The notes under the pieces were generated by a model. That model made no database searches, had not been told where the DNA came from, and worked only from the letters and a program-made list of their open reading frames with translations. A stretch of DNA of 12,707 nucleotides from Actinomycetota bacterium (lineage in GTDB: Bacteria; Actinomycetota; CADDZG01; WHSQ01), in contig JADDQX010000017.1 in NCBI GenBank assembly GCA_016781115.1, positions 1 through 12,707 on the forward strand, written 5' to 3'. Positions 1 through 6,321 of this stretch are shown piece after piece; the first letter of the stretch is position 1, and each line of letters opens with the position of its first letter. The position numbers were made by a program, and so were the translations under genes.

Positions 1-62
1 ACGTCGACGTCGTGCTGCGATAGATAGGTGCTCTCGAAACCGGCGATGAACTCCAAGGACAT
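1..62 (-). CDS. N-terminal fragment of a leftward gene, family uncertain
   Basis: Reading leftward from an ATG at 62-60 gives an open frame of 20 codons that runs off the window edge without a stop. It begins M-S-L-E-F-I-A-G-F-E-S-T-Y-L. The F-E-S-T-Y-L stretch resembles the start of some actinobacterial glycoside-hydrolase-like (GH1-type) proteins as I remember them, but 20 residues are too few to assign a family. The purine run just before the ATG is too close to be a good ribosome site, so the start is uncertain. The gene would be divergent from the VOC gene at 269, with about 200 bases between them. Confidence 0.4.
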   Translation of the reverse strand, partial: MSLEFIAGFESTYLSQHDVD

Positions 63-268
63 CCCTTCACTGCGCGGACAGAAAGGAGTGGGGGCGGGCG
101 CCGCCTGGCGACACGTTTCCCCGTAGCTAGGAGTTCAACCACGCCGAAGGTTACACGGCGGGTGACGGATTCAGCCCTTTCGCGGCTTTCTGGGACGTCT
201 CCAGGGGTTGGGGAATGGCCTCGGTCGTGGGTAGGTTCGTCAAGGCACGGTCGAGATGAGGAGGGGTG

Positions 269-1198
269 ATGAAGCTCGAAGGCGTGCATCACGTCACTGC
301 GATCACCGGAGACGCCCCCGGCACCGTCGAGTTCTACGCAGGTTTGCTCGGCCTGCGGTTGGTGAAGAAAACCGTCAACCAAGACGACCCGACCGTCTAT
401 CACCTCTTCTACGCGGACGAGCGTGGGAGCGCCGGCTCCGACATCACCTTCTTCGAGTATCCGGGCGTTCCCCCCGGACGTGCTGGCGACGGGATGGTGC
501 ACCGCGTCGTTTTCCGGGTCCCGACGCTCGATGCGCTCGACTTCTGGGATCGCCGTCTCACGTCGGCCGGTGTGGAGACACAGCGCGGGGCCGACGCGCT
601 GCTCTTCTCCGACCGCGAGGGCCTCGATCTAGAACTGGTGGTCGATCGCTCGGGCGATGAGCCTCTTCAAGCCGACCATCCGGATGTTCCTCTGGATGTC
701 GCGATCTCCGGCTTCGAGGGCGTCCGCGCCTACAGCAGCATGCCGGAGACGAGCAAGGCGCTGTTGGAGGATGCCTTGGCGTTCGAAGCGGTGGGCGAGA
801 GCACCTGGGTGGCGAGGGGTGATCAGCGCGGAGGGTCCTACCGGTTGGATCCTCCGCCTCGCGAACGGCCACTGAACGGCGCCGGCACCGTTCACCACGT
901 CGCCTGGGCTTCGTCCATGGACGAGCACGAGGCGTGGCGGGAACGGGTGCGCGTCGCGGGCGCCTCGCCGACGCCGGTGATCGACCGTTTCTACTTCCGA
1001 TCGATCTACTTCCGGGAGCCGTCCGGGGTGTTGTTCGAGATCGCAACGCTGGGCCCGGGCTTCACCGCGGACGAAGACCTGGCCACGCTGGGCCAGGCTC
1101 TGTCGCTGCCTCCCAACTACGAGCACCTCCGGGACAAGCTGAAGGACGTCTTGACGCCTCTTCCCGATCCGCGTTCTTCCTCTGGAACCTCGGCCTAG
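269..1198 (+). CDS. VOC-family (glyoxalase-fold) ring-cleaving dioxygenase-like protein
   Basis: This 309-residue protein has two vicinal-oxygen-chelate modules. The first opens with GVHHVTAITGD (residues 5-15) and runs to about 127. The second starts near GTVHHVAWA (206-214) and ends with GVLFEIATLGPGF (253-265). The histidines near residues 7-8 and 209-210 and the Glu at 257 occupy the usual metal-ligand positions of the MhqO/YkcA-type ring-cleaving dioxygenases, which open (hydro)quinone or catechol rings with Fe(II) or another divalent metal. Length matches that family. I chose ATG 269 over the in-frame GTG at 266 because AGGAGG at 259-264 lies four bases upstream of it. It is a single-gene unit, convergent with the acyl-CoA dehydrogenase gene. 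No MarR-type regulator is adjacent, so a quinone substrate is inferred from family only. Confidence 0.85.
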   Translation: MKLEGVHHVTAITGDAPGTVEFYAGLLGLRLVKKTVNQDDPTVYHLFYADERGSAGSDITFFEYPGVPPGRAGDGMVHRVVFRVPTLDALDFWDRRLTSAGVETQRGADALLFSDREGLDLELVVDRSGDEPLQADHPDVPLDVAISGFEGVRAYSSMPETSKALLEDALAFEAVGESTWVARGDQRGGSYRLDPPPRERPLNGAGTVHHVAWASSMDEHEAWRERVRVAGASPTPVIDRFYFRSIYFREPSGVLFEIATLGPGFTADEDLATLGQALSLPPNYEHLRDKLKDVLTPLPDPRSSSGTSA

Positions 1199-1240
1199 CC
1201 GGGACTACAGTGGTCGAGAGCTACCGGCATCTGCTGGGAA

Positions 1241-1256
1241 CCTTCTGAGGGGAAGG
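1241..1256. terminator. Possible small hairpin between convergent genes
   Basis: CCTTC at 1241-1245 pairs with GAAGG at 1252-1256 across a six-base loop, in the 145-base gap between the stops of the VOC gene (+) and the acyl-CoA dehydrogenase gene (-). The position suits a shared terminator, but the stem is short and no T-run follows, so this is weak. Confidence 0.2.
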
Positions 1257-1343
1257 CCGGTGACGGGCACCCCGAACGCCATTCGAGGGTCAAGCGGCTG
1301 GTGACCGAGGTGCGGCCGGCTCCATAGCGATCTCGCTCCGCTG

Positions 1344-2546
1344 CTACGCCCAGCGACGCAGCTCCTCGCGCGCGATCACCATCTTGTGCACCTCGTCGGC
1401 GCCGTCGACGATGTGAAGCGTACGCGCGTGCGCGTACATCATGGCGAGTGGGAAGTCGTCCGAGACGCCGGCCCCCCCATGGACCTGGATCGCCCGGTCT
1501 ATGACCCACGTCGCCAGCTCGGCCGCAGCCACCTTGATGGCCGCTATCTCCATGCGTGCGTTTTCTTTGCCGACCGTGTCCATCATCCAGGCGGCTTTCA
1601 GGGTCAGAAGCCGAGCTTGCTCGATCGCGATGCGAGCTTCCGCGATCCAGTCCCGGATCACGCCCTGCTTCGAGAGCGGGATCCCGAACGCGGTGCGCGC
1701 ATGCGCCCGGCGACACATCAACTCGAGGGCGCGTTCGGCCATGCCGATGGCCCGCATGCAGTGGTGGATGCGGCCCGGCCCCAAGCGCGCCTGGCCGATC
1801 AGGAATCCGCCGCCCTCTTGACCCAGCAGGTTCGTGCGCGGCACGCGCACATCTTCGAAAGCAATCTCGCAATGTCCGTGCCCTGCGTCGTACCCGAAGA
1901 CTGGCAACGTCCGAACCACGTTCACCCCGGGAGCGTCCATGGGCACGAGGACGAGGCTGTGCTGCAGGTACTTGTCGCCTTCCGGGTTGCTACGCCCGAG
2001 GAACAGACAGACCTTGCACCGAGGGTCGGCCGCACCGCTCGTCCACCACTTGCGACCGTTGATCACGTAGTCGTCGCCGTCGGTGACGATCGTGCTCTGC
2101 AGGTTCGTTGGATCGGAGCTCGCAACCTGCGGTTCCGTCATCCCGAAGCAGGACCGGATCTCCGCCTCGAGCAGCGGCTTCAACCACCGATCCTTCTGCT
2201 CCTCGGTTCCGAACTCGAGGAGGATCTCCATGTTCCCGGTGTCCGGAGCGGCGCAGTTCGTCGCTTCGGGCGCGAGGGGGCTGCGGCCCATGATCTCGGC
2301 TAGAGGTGCGTAATCGAGGTTCCCGAGGCCCGCGCCGTAGCGCTCGTCGGGCAGGAAGAGGTTCCAGAGCCCCCGCGTCCGTGCCTCCCTCTTTAGCTCC
2401 TCCATCACCGGCGGCTGCACGTGGGGGTCTTCTTGCGCCTTGATCTGATCCGCGTACACCCGCTCGCTCGGGTACACGCGCTCCTCCATGAAGGTCAGGA
2501 GGCTGGCCTGCAGCTCTTGCGACCTCGCGTTGTGCTCGAAGTCCAC
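1344..2546 (-). CDS. Acyl-CoA dehydrogenase, ACAD10/ACAD11-like
   Basis: This full-length 400-residue flavoprotein is expected to oxidise an acyl-CoA to the 2-enoyl-CoA and pass electrons to an ETF. FAD- and substrate-binding motifs are in order: CFGMTEPQVASSD (133-145), INGRKWWTSGA (162-172), RTAFGIPLSKQGVIRDW (284-300), and near the C-terminus IQVHGGAGVSDDFPL (353-367). The segment DGADEVHK (381-388) aligns with the medium-chain enzyme's catalytic-base loop and carries Asp381 where those enzymes have Glu, as in the ACAD10/11 group, some members of which act on 4-hydroxy or phosphorylated acyl-CoAs. The start is GTG (2546-2544) with AGGAGGT upstream at 2551-2557 on this strand. It lies 50 bases downstream of the metallo-beta-lactamase-fold gene on the same strand, so the two are probably one operon. 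The exact acyl substrate cannot be read from the sequence. Confidence 0.93.
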   Translation of the reverse strand: MDFEHNARSQELQASLLTFMEERVYPSERVYADQIKAQEDPHVQPPVMEELKREARTRGLWNLFLPDERYGAGLGNLDYAPLAEIMGRSPLAPEATNCAAPDTGNMEILLEFGTEEQKDRWLKPLLEAEIRSCFGMTEPQVASSDPTNLQSTIVTDGDDYVINGRKWWTSGAADPRCKVCLFLGRSNPEGDKYLQHSLVLVPMDAPGVNVVRTLPVFGYDAGHGHCEIAFEDVRVPRTNLLGQEGGGFLIGQARLGPGRIHHCMRAIGMAERALELMCRRAHARTAFGIPLSKQGVIRDWIAEARIAIEQARLLTLKAAWMMDTVGKENARMEIAAIKVAAAELATWVIDRAIQVHGGAGVSDDFPLAMMYAHARTLHIVDGADEVHKMVIAREELRRWA

Positions 2547-2596
2547 GACAACCTCCTGTCTGTTCGGCCTCCCTGAGAGGAGGCTAGCGGTCGGTT

Positions 2597-3340
2597 CTAG
2601 GAAATCCGGGTCTCGCGCGCTATGCGCACGGCTTCCGCCGCTCCGCCCGCCCAGGGTTCGCCGTGGCCGGTCAGAAGCATCTTCGCCCCGGTCTCGGCGA
2701 TTGCATCGAGCGTCTGCAGGTTCCGCTCGGGGTCGGCCGTTGCCGCTCCTGCCACGATCCGCGGGCCCGTGGCGCCGGTGTACGGATCGGCCATCACGAT
2801 GGCATCGCCCGTGATCACGACGTCCCGGTCGGGGAAGTGGAAGGCGCTGTGACCAAGCGTGTGCCCCGGCGTGTAGACGACGCGCGGCGTCCCCGGCACC
2901 TCCAAGGCGTCTCGATCGTCGCTGAAGCGAGTCACCTCCTCCAGGGCGTCGGGCCAGAACGCGCGTGATCTCAGCAGGGCCGTCTGGATGGGAAAGCTCT
3001 GTTTTTTGAACAGATAAGGCAGCCTGCCCCTCGCGTGCGAGTACTGCGACGGGTGCTGCGTCAGCGGGACGTCGTTCGTGTGCACCCAGACCGGGACTCG
3101 CAGCTCCTTCCGGGCGCGCTCGGCGAAGCCGATGTGGTCGAAGTGCCCGTGGGTCAGGATGACGGCGTCGATGTCGTCGCGGCCTCGGCTGAGGGTTGTG
3201 AGGGCTTTGTCAAGCGAAGCCCACGACGTTGGAACGCCGCAATCGACGATCGTCAGGCGACCTCCGTCTTCCACGAGGTACCAGTTGGTGTAGGCGTCCT
3301 CGATCCTGTGTATGCCCTTCGCAACGTCTCGTGTCAGCAA
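2597..3340 (-). CDS. Metallo-beta-lactamase-fold hydrolase
   Basis: This soluble protein of about 247 residues has the signature HGHFDH (64-69 from the TTG start), a third metal ligand in TPGHTLGHS (157-165; His160), the bridging Asp in ITGDAI (Asp179) and a final His in LLTGHGEP (His226), so a two-metal hydrolase site is intact. Family members hydrolyse thioesters, lactones or phosphoesters; which applies is not visible. I prefer TTG at 3340-3338 because GGAGGG lies about nine bases before it and the protein then begins at the usual point, just before the first strand. An ATG at 3376 and a GTG at 3397 are possible longer starts but lack a ribosome site. It precedes the acyl-CoA dehydrogenase gene in an apparent operon and is divergent from the response regulator gene, with a palindrome in the shared upstream region. 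A role in the same acyl-CoA pathway is inferred. Confidence 0.85.
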   Translation of the reverse strand: MLTRDVAKGIHRIEDAYTNWYLVEDGGRLTIVDCGVPTSWASLDKALTTLSRGRDDIDAVILTHGHFDHIGFAERARKELRVPVWVHTNDVPLTQHPSQYSHARGRLPYLFKKQSFPIQTALLRSRAFWPDALEEVTRFSDDRDALEVPGTPRVVYTPGHTLGHSAFHFPDRDVVITGDAIVMADPYTGATGPRIVAGAATADPERNLQTLDAIAETGAKMLLTGHGEPWAGGAAEAVRIARETRIS

Positions 3341-3407
3341 CGGCGTCTCCCTCCAGGTGCGCGGACGGGAGAGCATCGCGCACCCGCGGGCGCCCACTTT
3401 TTGGGGG

Positions 3408-3428
3408 TGGTATAGCGGTCTGACCGCT
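3408..3428 (-). promoter_or_regulatory. Palindromic operator-like site in the divergent promoter region
   Basis: AGCGGTC (3414-3420), one T, then GACCGCT (3422-3428) form a perfect 7+7 inverted repeat. It lies between the leftward hydrolase/acyl-CoA dehydrogenase operon and the rightward response regulator. On the minus strand a TATACC (3413-3408) beside it could serve as a -10 element, which would put the palindrome in the spacer of a leftward promoter, a common site for a dimeric repressor. The palindrome is seen directly; the promoter role is inferred, and no regulator gene is next to it. Confidence 0.4.
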
Positions 3429-3546
3429 GCTAACCTGAGCCCGCTGAGACCCCAGCTCCTGCTCTACGAGGTGCGGGATCCAGCGATCCGAGGCCCCTCC
3501 CGCATCCGAAGAGCTGTTACAGCACGCGCGGACCAGGGGAGGCCCG

Positions 3547-3948
3547 ATGACCGAGTCAACCGCACCACAGCTTTCCCATACGGCGGGATCGGTGTTGATC
3601 GTGGATGATGACGCCGAACTGCGTCATGCGCTGCATCTGCTGTTCGACTTCGAGGACTTCGACGTCGTCGACGAGGCAGCTAACGGCGTAGAGGCCGTGG
3701 CGTCCGCACTCAGACACCAGCCGGATTTCGTCATCCTCGACTACCTCATGCCCCGCCTGGACGGAGAGGGGACCGCGGAGCTTCTTCGGGCGGTCTCTCC
3801 CGAGAGCAGGATCGTCGCGTTCTCCGCCGCTCTGGCGTCCAAGCCCGAGTGGGCGGACGCGTTCCTCAACAAGACCCACATCACTGAGGTTGCGCCCCTG
3901 CTCCAGTCCTTGCTCGAGACCCGCGCTCCGGCGCGGGCGATCGCATGA
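3547..3948 (+). CDS. Stand-alone response regulator (receiver domain only)
   Basis: This 133-residue protein is a single CheY-like receiver domain with no output domain. The acidic pair Asp20/Asp21 lies in VLIVDDDAEL (16-25). The phospho-acceptor is Asp65 in FVILDYLMPRLDG (61-73), the switch Ser93 is in IVAFSAAL (89-96), and the conserved Lys109 is in FLNKT (106-110), where Thr replaces the usual Pro. All catalytic residues are present, so it should be phosphorylated by a histidine kinase and act by protein contact. GGGGAGG lies just upstream of the ATG. The stop overlaps the next gene's start as ATGA, so the 67-residue zinc-ribbon protein is translationally coupled to it. No kinase is adjacent; the PAS kinase at 11232 is the only candidate in the window. 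Confidence 0.92.
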   Translation: MTESTAPQLSHTAGSVLIVDDDAELRHALHLLFDFEDFDVVDEAANGVEAVASALRHQPDFVILDYLMPRLDGEGTAELLRAVSPESRIVAFSAALASKPEWADAFLNKTHITEVAPLLQSLLETRAPARAIA

Positions 3949-4148
3949 CGAAGAGCTTCTGCCCCACATGCCGGCGCACCGTCTATCGCGGTGACGGGGA
4001 CGGCGACTCGTGCCCGGTGTGCTCGAGCCCGCTGATCGGCGAGCCCGCGGGCGCTAGGGCGATCGAGCGCGAACAGGTGCAGCCGTCACTAGCCGTCGCC
4101 GCCGGTGGTGAGGCCGGGCTCCGCCTCGGGGGCTACTTCCTAGGCTGA
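3945..4148 (+). CDS. Small zinc-ribbon protein coupled to the response regulator
   Basis: The protein has 67 residues. The N-terminal half is a four-cysteine zinc knuckle: FCPTC (5-9, Cys6 and Cys9) and CPVCSSP (23-29, Cys23 and Cys26), with 13 residues between the pairs. The C-terminal 40 residues are low in features and rich in Ala and Gly. The ATG at 3945 lies inside the ATGA that ends the response regulator, implying coupled translation and possibly a partner role. A second protein of the same length, with the same cysteine spacing and the same ATGA overlap, follows the diguanylate cyclase (6089-6292). Between residues 5-30 here and 22-47 there, 13 of 26 positions are identical without gaps. 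I recognise no named family; function is unknown, and zinc binding is inferred from the cysteines. Confidence 0.8.
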   Translation: MTKSFCPTCRRTVYRGDGDGDSCPVCSSPLIGEPAGARAIEREQVQPSLAVAAGGEAGLRLGGYFLG

Positions 4149-4156
4149 TCTAAGTG

Positions 4157-4174
4157 GCCGGCACCACAGCCGGC
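4157..4174. terminator. Weak hairpin after the zinc-ribbon gene
   Basis: GCCGGC at 4157-4162 and again at 4169-4174 can pair across the six-base loop ACCACA, nine bases after the stop at 4148. No T-run follows. It may be a weak terminator or attenuator between the regulator pair and the repeat-protein gene, or chance in GC-rich DNA. Confidence 0.2.
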
Positions 4175-4231
4175 TCGATCTGTGGCTCCTAACGTCGGGC
4201 GCGTCCGTGGCGTTCGACGAAGGAGTCCGCA

Positions 4232-4975
4232 ATGCGCTGGCTTACCGGCATCCTGCTTTTGGCCCTGGTCCCCACGGGGGCTGCAGCTGCAACTGCTCGC
4301 GGTTGCACCACAGGAACATCCCAGGACGACGAGATCGTCTGCTCGATCCGCGATGACGCGCATCTCGGTGACGCCGGGGACGACGTCGTGCTCGGACGCC
4401 AAGGCAACGACCGGCTCGGTGCGGGCACGGGCCACGACCGGCTCTTCGGGGGGAACGGGAGCGACGCGCTGATGGGCCACGAGGGGAACGACATCCTCGA
4501 CGGCGAGGGTGCGGCCGACTCCCTGTTCGGAGACGATGGCTGGGATGACCTGCGCGGCTCCGCCGGGGGTGACTCTCTCGTTGCCGGGGCCGACGACGAC
4601 TCCCTCGATGGTGGCACCGACGACGACGAGGCGCGGGGACAGGGCGGAGCCGATGGGCTGTTCGGCGGCGACGGCGACGACCGCCTGAACGGCGGACATG
4701 GCGGCGACATGATCGACGGCCAGTGGGGCCACGACGCACTGGTGGGTGGATGGGGCGGTGACGAGCTCTATGGCGGCTCGGGTGGTGACGAGATCCACCC
4801 TGGGCCGGGCATCGACTTCGTCTCGGGCGGCGAGGGGGATGACCGCATCTACGCCGCGGGCGGCGATCGGGATCGGATCCGCTGTGGCCCGGGCGAGGAC
4901 ATCGTCGAGGTGGACGGGGGCGACCGGGTTGCGTCCAGCTGCGAGACCGTGAGCCGCCGGCGAGAGGCCTCCTGA
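4232..4975 (+). CDS. Secreted RTX-like (hemolysin-type) calcium-binding repeat protein
   Basis: This 247-residue protein starts with a signal peptide (MRWLTGILLLALVPTG, cleavage likely after the Ala run near residue 20-22). Most of residues 45-205 consists of nonapeptide-like repeats of the GGxGxDxLx kind, for example LFGGNGSDAL (71-80), LFGGDGDDRL (143-152) and LYGGSGGDEI (179-188). In RTX proteins such repeats bind Ca2+ and fold into a parallel beta-roll outside the cell. Several units are degenerate. Two cysteines (25, 37) precede the repeats and two (218, 237) follow, which could cap the roll with disulfides. No catalytic domain is attached. Unlike classical RTX toxins it uses a Sec-type signal, and no type I secretion genes are nearby. 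AAGGAG at 4220-4225 supports the ATG. It sits between the two signalling/zinc-ribbon pairs, so a cell-surface or matrix role is a guess from context. Confidence 0.88.
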   Translation: MRWLTGILLLALVPTGAAAATARGCTTGTSQDDEIVCSIRDDAHLGDAGDDVVLGRQGNDRLGAGTGHDRLFGGNGSDALMGHEGNDILDGEGAADSLFGDDGWDDLRGSAGGDSLVAGADDDSLDGGTDDDEARGQGGADGLFGGDGDDRLNGGHGGDMIDGQWGHDALVGGWGGDELYGGSGGDEIHPGPGIDFVSGGEGDDRIYAAGGDRDRIRCGPGEDIVEVDGGDRVASSCETVSRRREAS

Positions 4976-5093
4976 TGACGTCCGCTCCACGGTGGGTCTT
5001 GGTCGCGATCTGGTCGAGGTCGTTGGGGCGGCGCGAGCCTTCGGTCGCCCGAGCGGACCGCCTCCACACCTGATCCGGCTCCCGAAGGACCCG

Positions 5094-5121
5094 TAAAGCT
5101 CCGGCGGACGGCTGCCGATAC
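5094..5121 (+). promoter_or_regulatory. Sigma-28 (FliA/SigD/WhiG)-type promoter of the diguanylate cyclase gene
   Basis: TAAA at 5094-5097 is followed after 16 bases by GCCGATAC at 5114-5121. The sigma-28 family consensus (E. coli FliA, Bacillus SigD, Streptomyces WhiG) is TAAA, 14-16 bases, GCCGATAA, so the -35 is exact and the -10 matches at seven of eight positions. The start codon is about 50 bases downstream. A sigma of this class would tie expression to motility or development. The match is seen in the sequence; use by a real sigma factor is inferred. Confidence 0.55.
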
Positions 5122-5131
5122 TCCTAGAGCT

Positions 5132-5153
5132 GACTAGTCACATCGAGCTAGTC
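5132..5153. repeat. CTAGTC repeats in the cyclase leader
   Basis: GACTAGTC (5132-5139) is a perfect 8-base palindrome, and CTAGTC occurs again at 5148-5153, 14 bases on. Both lie between the putative sigma-28 promoter and the ribosome site of the cyclase gene. They could be a binding site for a regulator, but the repeat is short. Confidence 0.3.
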
Positions 5154-5171
5154 CAAGCTCAGGAGAACGAG

Positions 5172-6092
5172 ATGCATGCGCCCGTGGCATCCCTCGGCGA
5201 AGCCGCTGCCGGTCGTCGCATCTTGAGCTCTTTCATCACGGAACAGGTACGGGTGCTGCTCGAGGAGCGCTCCACGCGTCTCGGCGTCGTCGGGGCCCTC
5301 CTGGTGATGGCCTCGCTGTTCAGCCTGATCCCCACCCCTATGGGAGTAGATCCCGGGTGGATGTTCATCGTCCCCGTAGCGATCGCGTCGATCGCGGCGG
5401 GGCTGAGAGAGGGGCTGGTCACGGCGCTCGCTGCCTCCACCCTCGTCGCCTTCTATACCGGTGCTTCGACCGGAGAGCTCGAGCCCGGGATCATGCTGGG
5501 AGTCGTGTTGGCCCGCTTCGCGCTCTACGGCCTTACCGCCGGCTTCCTCGGCGCGTTCGCCGAGGCGCACTACTCGGTCCAGTCGGGACTTCGCCAACTG
5601 GCATCGACCGATCCGCTGACGAAGGTATCGAACGTCGCACGCTTCTACGAGGTGATCGCGGGTCTGGAGAGCTGCTCCAGGAACTTCGCCCTCGTCCTGG
5701 TCGACCTCGACGACCTGAAGACGCTCAACGACAGGTACGGCCATCAGACGGGGTCGCTCGCGATCCAGACGGTGGCCAACTCTCTCCGGCGGGTGGTGCG
5801 CGGCAGTGATTGCGTCGCCCGGTTCGGCGGCGACGAGTTCGTCGTCGTGTTGAAGGACGCAGACCGTGCCGGCGCGCAGATCGTGACGAACCGACTTCGA
5901 GAGGTACTTCAAGAACAAGGTCTCCCGGCGGCCCCCGATGTCCAGCTCAGCGTCAGCATCGGCGTCGCGATCGCGGGTGAGGATGGGGAGACCTCGGAGG
6001 ACCTCCTGGCTGCGGCTGACGAAGCGATGTACCTCGACAAGCGTGCTCGAAAGAACTGTGCCTCCCACAGCGCCCACGGGAGCGTCGCATGA
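5172..6092 (+). CDS. Membrane-anchored diguanylate cyclase (GGDEF)
   Basis: This 306-residue protein should make cyclic di-GMP from two GTP at the inner face of the membrane. The N-terminal half holds about four hydrophobic helices (roughly 37-55, 63-78, 80-97, 106-128), a compact sensor with no recognisable domain. The GGDEF domain starts at TDPLTKVSN (146-154; the common form is DPLTGLxN). It has the metal-binding segment VDLDDLKTLND (177-187), the intact active site RFGGDEF (217-223), and the inhibitory I-site RGSD (210-213) five residues before it, so product feedback is expected. AGGAGA at 5161-5166 supports the ATG. The gene follows a sigma-28-like promoter. Its stop overlaps the next start as ATGA, coupling it to a zinc-ribbon microprotein. 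No EAL or PilZ gene is in the window. Confidence 0.93.
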   Translation: MHAPVASLGEAAAGRRILSSFITEQVRVLLEERSTRLGVVGALLVMASLFSLIPTPMGVDPGWMFIVPVAIASIAAGLREGLVTALAASTLVAFYTGASTGELEPGIMLGVVLARFALYGLTAGFLGAFAEAHYSVQSGLRQLASTDPLTKVSNVARFYEVIAGLESCSRNFALVLVDLDDLKTLNDRYGHQTGSLAIQTVANSLRRVVRGSDCVARFGGDEFVVVLKDADRAGAQIVTNRLREVLQEQGLPAAPDVQLSVSIGVAIAGEDGETSEDLLAAADEAMYLDKRARKNCASHSAHGSVA

Positions 6093-6292
6093 AGCAGCTT
6101 CCGCTACAAGACGAGGCGCGGCGAGGGCGAGCGGGTCAGATCGAGGCTTGTTTCTGCGAGAGCTGCCGCCGGCTGCTGTACCTCGCGCACGAGGACGAGT
6201 TGTTCTGCCCCGTGTGCTCCTGGCCGGTCACGCCCGTTCGGACGGCTACTCCGCATAGTGCGGAGGAGGACGCGCCAAACCTCTCGGGGTGA
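6089..6292 (+). CDS. Small zinc-ribbon protein coupled to the diguanylate cyclase
   Basis: The protein has 67 residues. The ribbon is FCESC (22-26, Cys23 and Cys26) followed after 13 residues by CPVCSWP (40-46, Cys40 and Cys43), the same spacing as in the 67-residue protein at 3945-4148. The conserved frame is F-C-x2-C-R-R-x2-Y, then eight residues, then C-P-V-C-S-x-P. A further Cys21 precedes the ribbon. Unlike its partner it carries a charged 20-residue N-terminal lead (LQDEARRGRAGQIEA). The ATG lies in the ATGA that ends the cyclase, with no obvious ribosome site of its own, so translation is probably coupled. Function is unknown; a regulatory partner of the cyclase or a redox/zinc sensor are possibilities inferred only from position. 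Confidence 0.8.
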   Translation: MKQLPLQDEARRGRAGQIEACFCESCRRLLYLAHEDELFCPVCSWPVTPVRTATPHSAEEDAPNLSG

Positions 6293-6321
6293 GCTGCAGG
6301 TGTCCCTGTAGCATCCCCACG

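Noticed and set aside
142..160. CGCCG-N9-CGGCG inverted repeat upstream of the VOC gene
   Set aside because: A five-base GC-only stem is expected by chance here, and no promoter elements line up with it.
1195..1872. 225-residue minus-strand frame overlapping the acyl-CoA dehydrogenase gene
   Set aside because: Arg/Gly/His-rich out-of-frame translation of a gene with all family motifs in the other frame.
3430..3438. CTAACCTGA, the same nine bases as the right arm of the DtxR box before sufB
   Set aside because: The left arm here matches the consensus at only about one of seven bases, so it is at best a half-site.
4133..4990. 285-residue open frame on the minus strand covering the whole RTX-like gene
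   Set aside because: Gly/Asp-rich repeat codons in GC-rich DNA rarely give stops on the opposite strand; the product is a repetitive Val/Ala/Pro string with no domain, while the plus strand has a signal peptide, a ribosome site and clear repeats.
6249..6265. CTCCGC-N5-GCGGAG hairpin near the end of the second zinc-ribbon gene
   Set aside because: It is inside the coding sequence, short, has no T-run, and could as well reflect local GC content; not convincing as a terminator.
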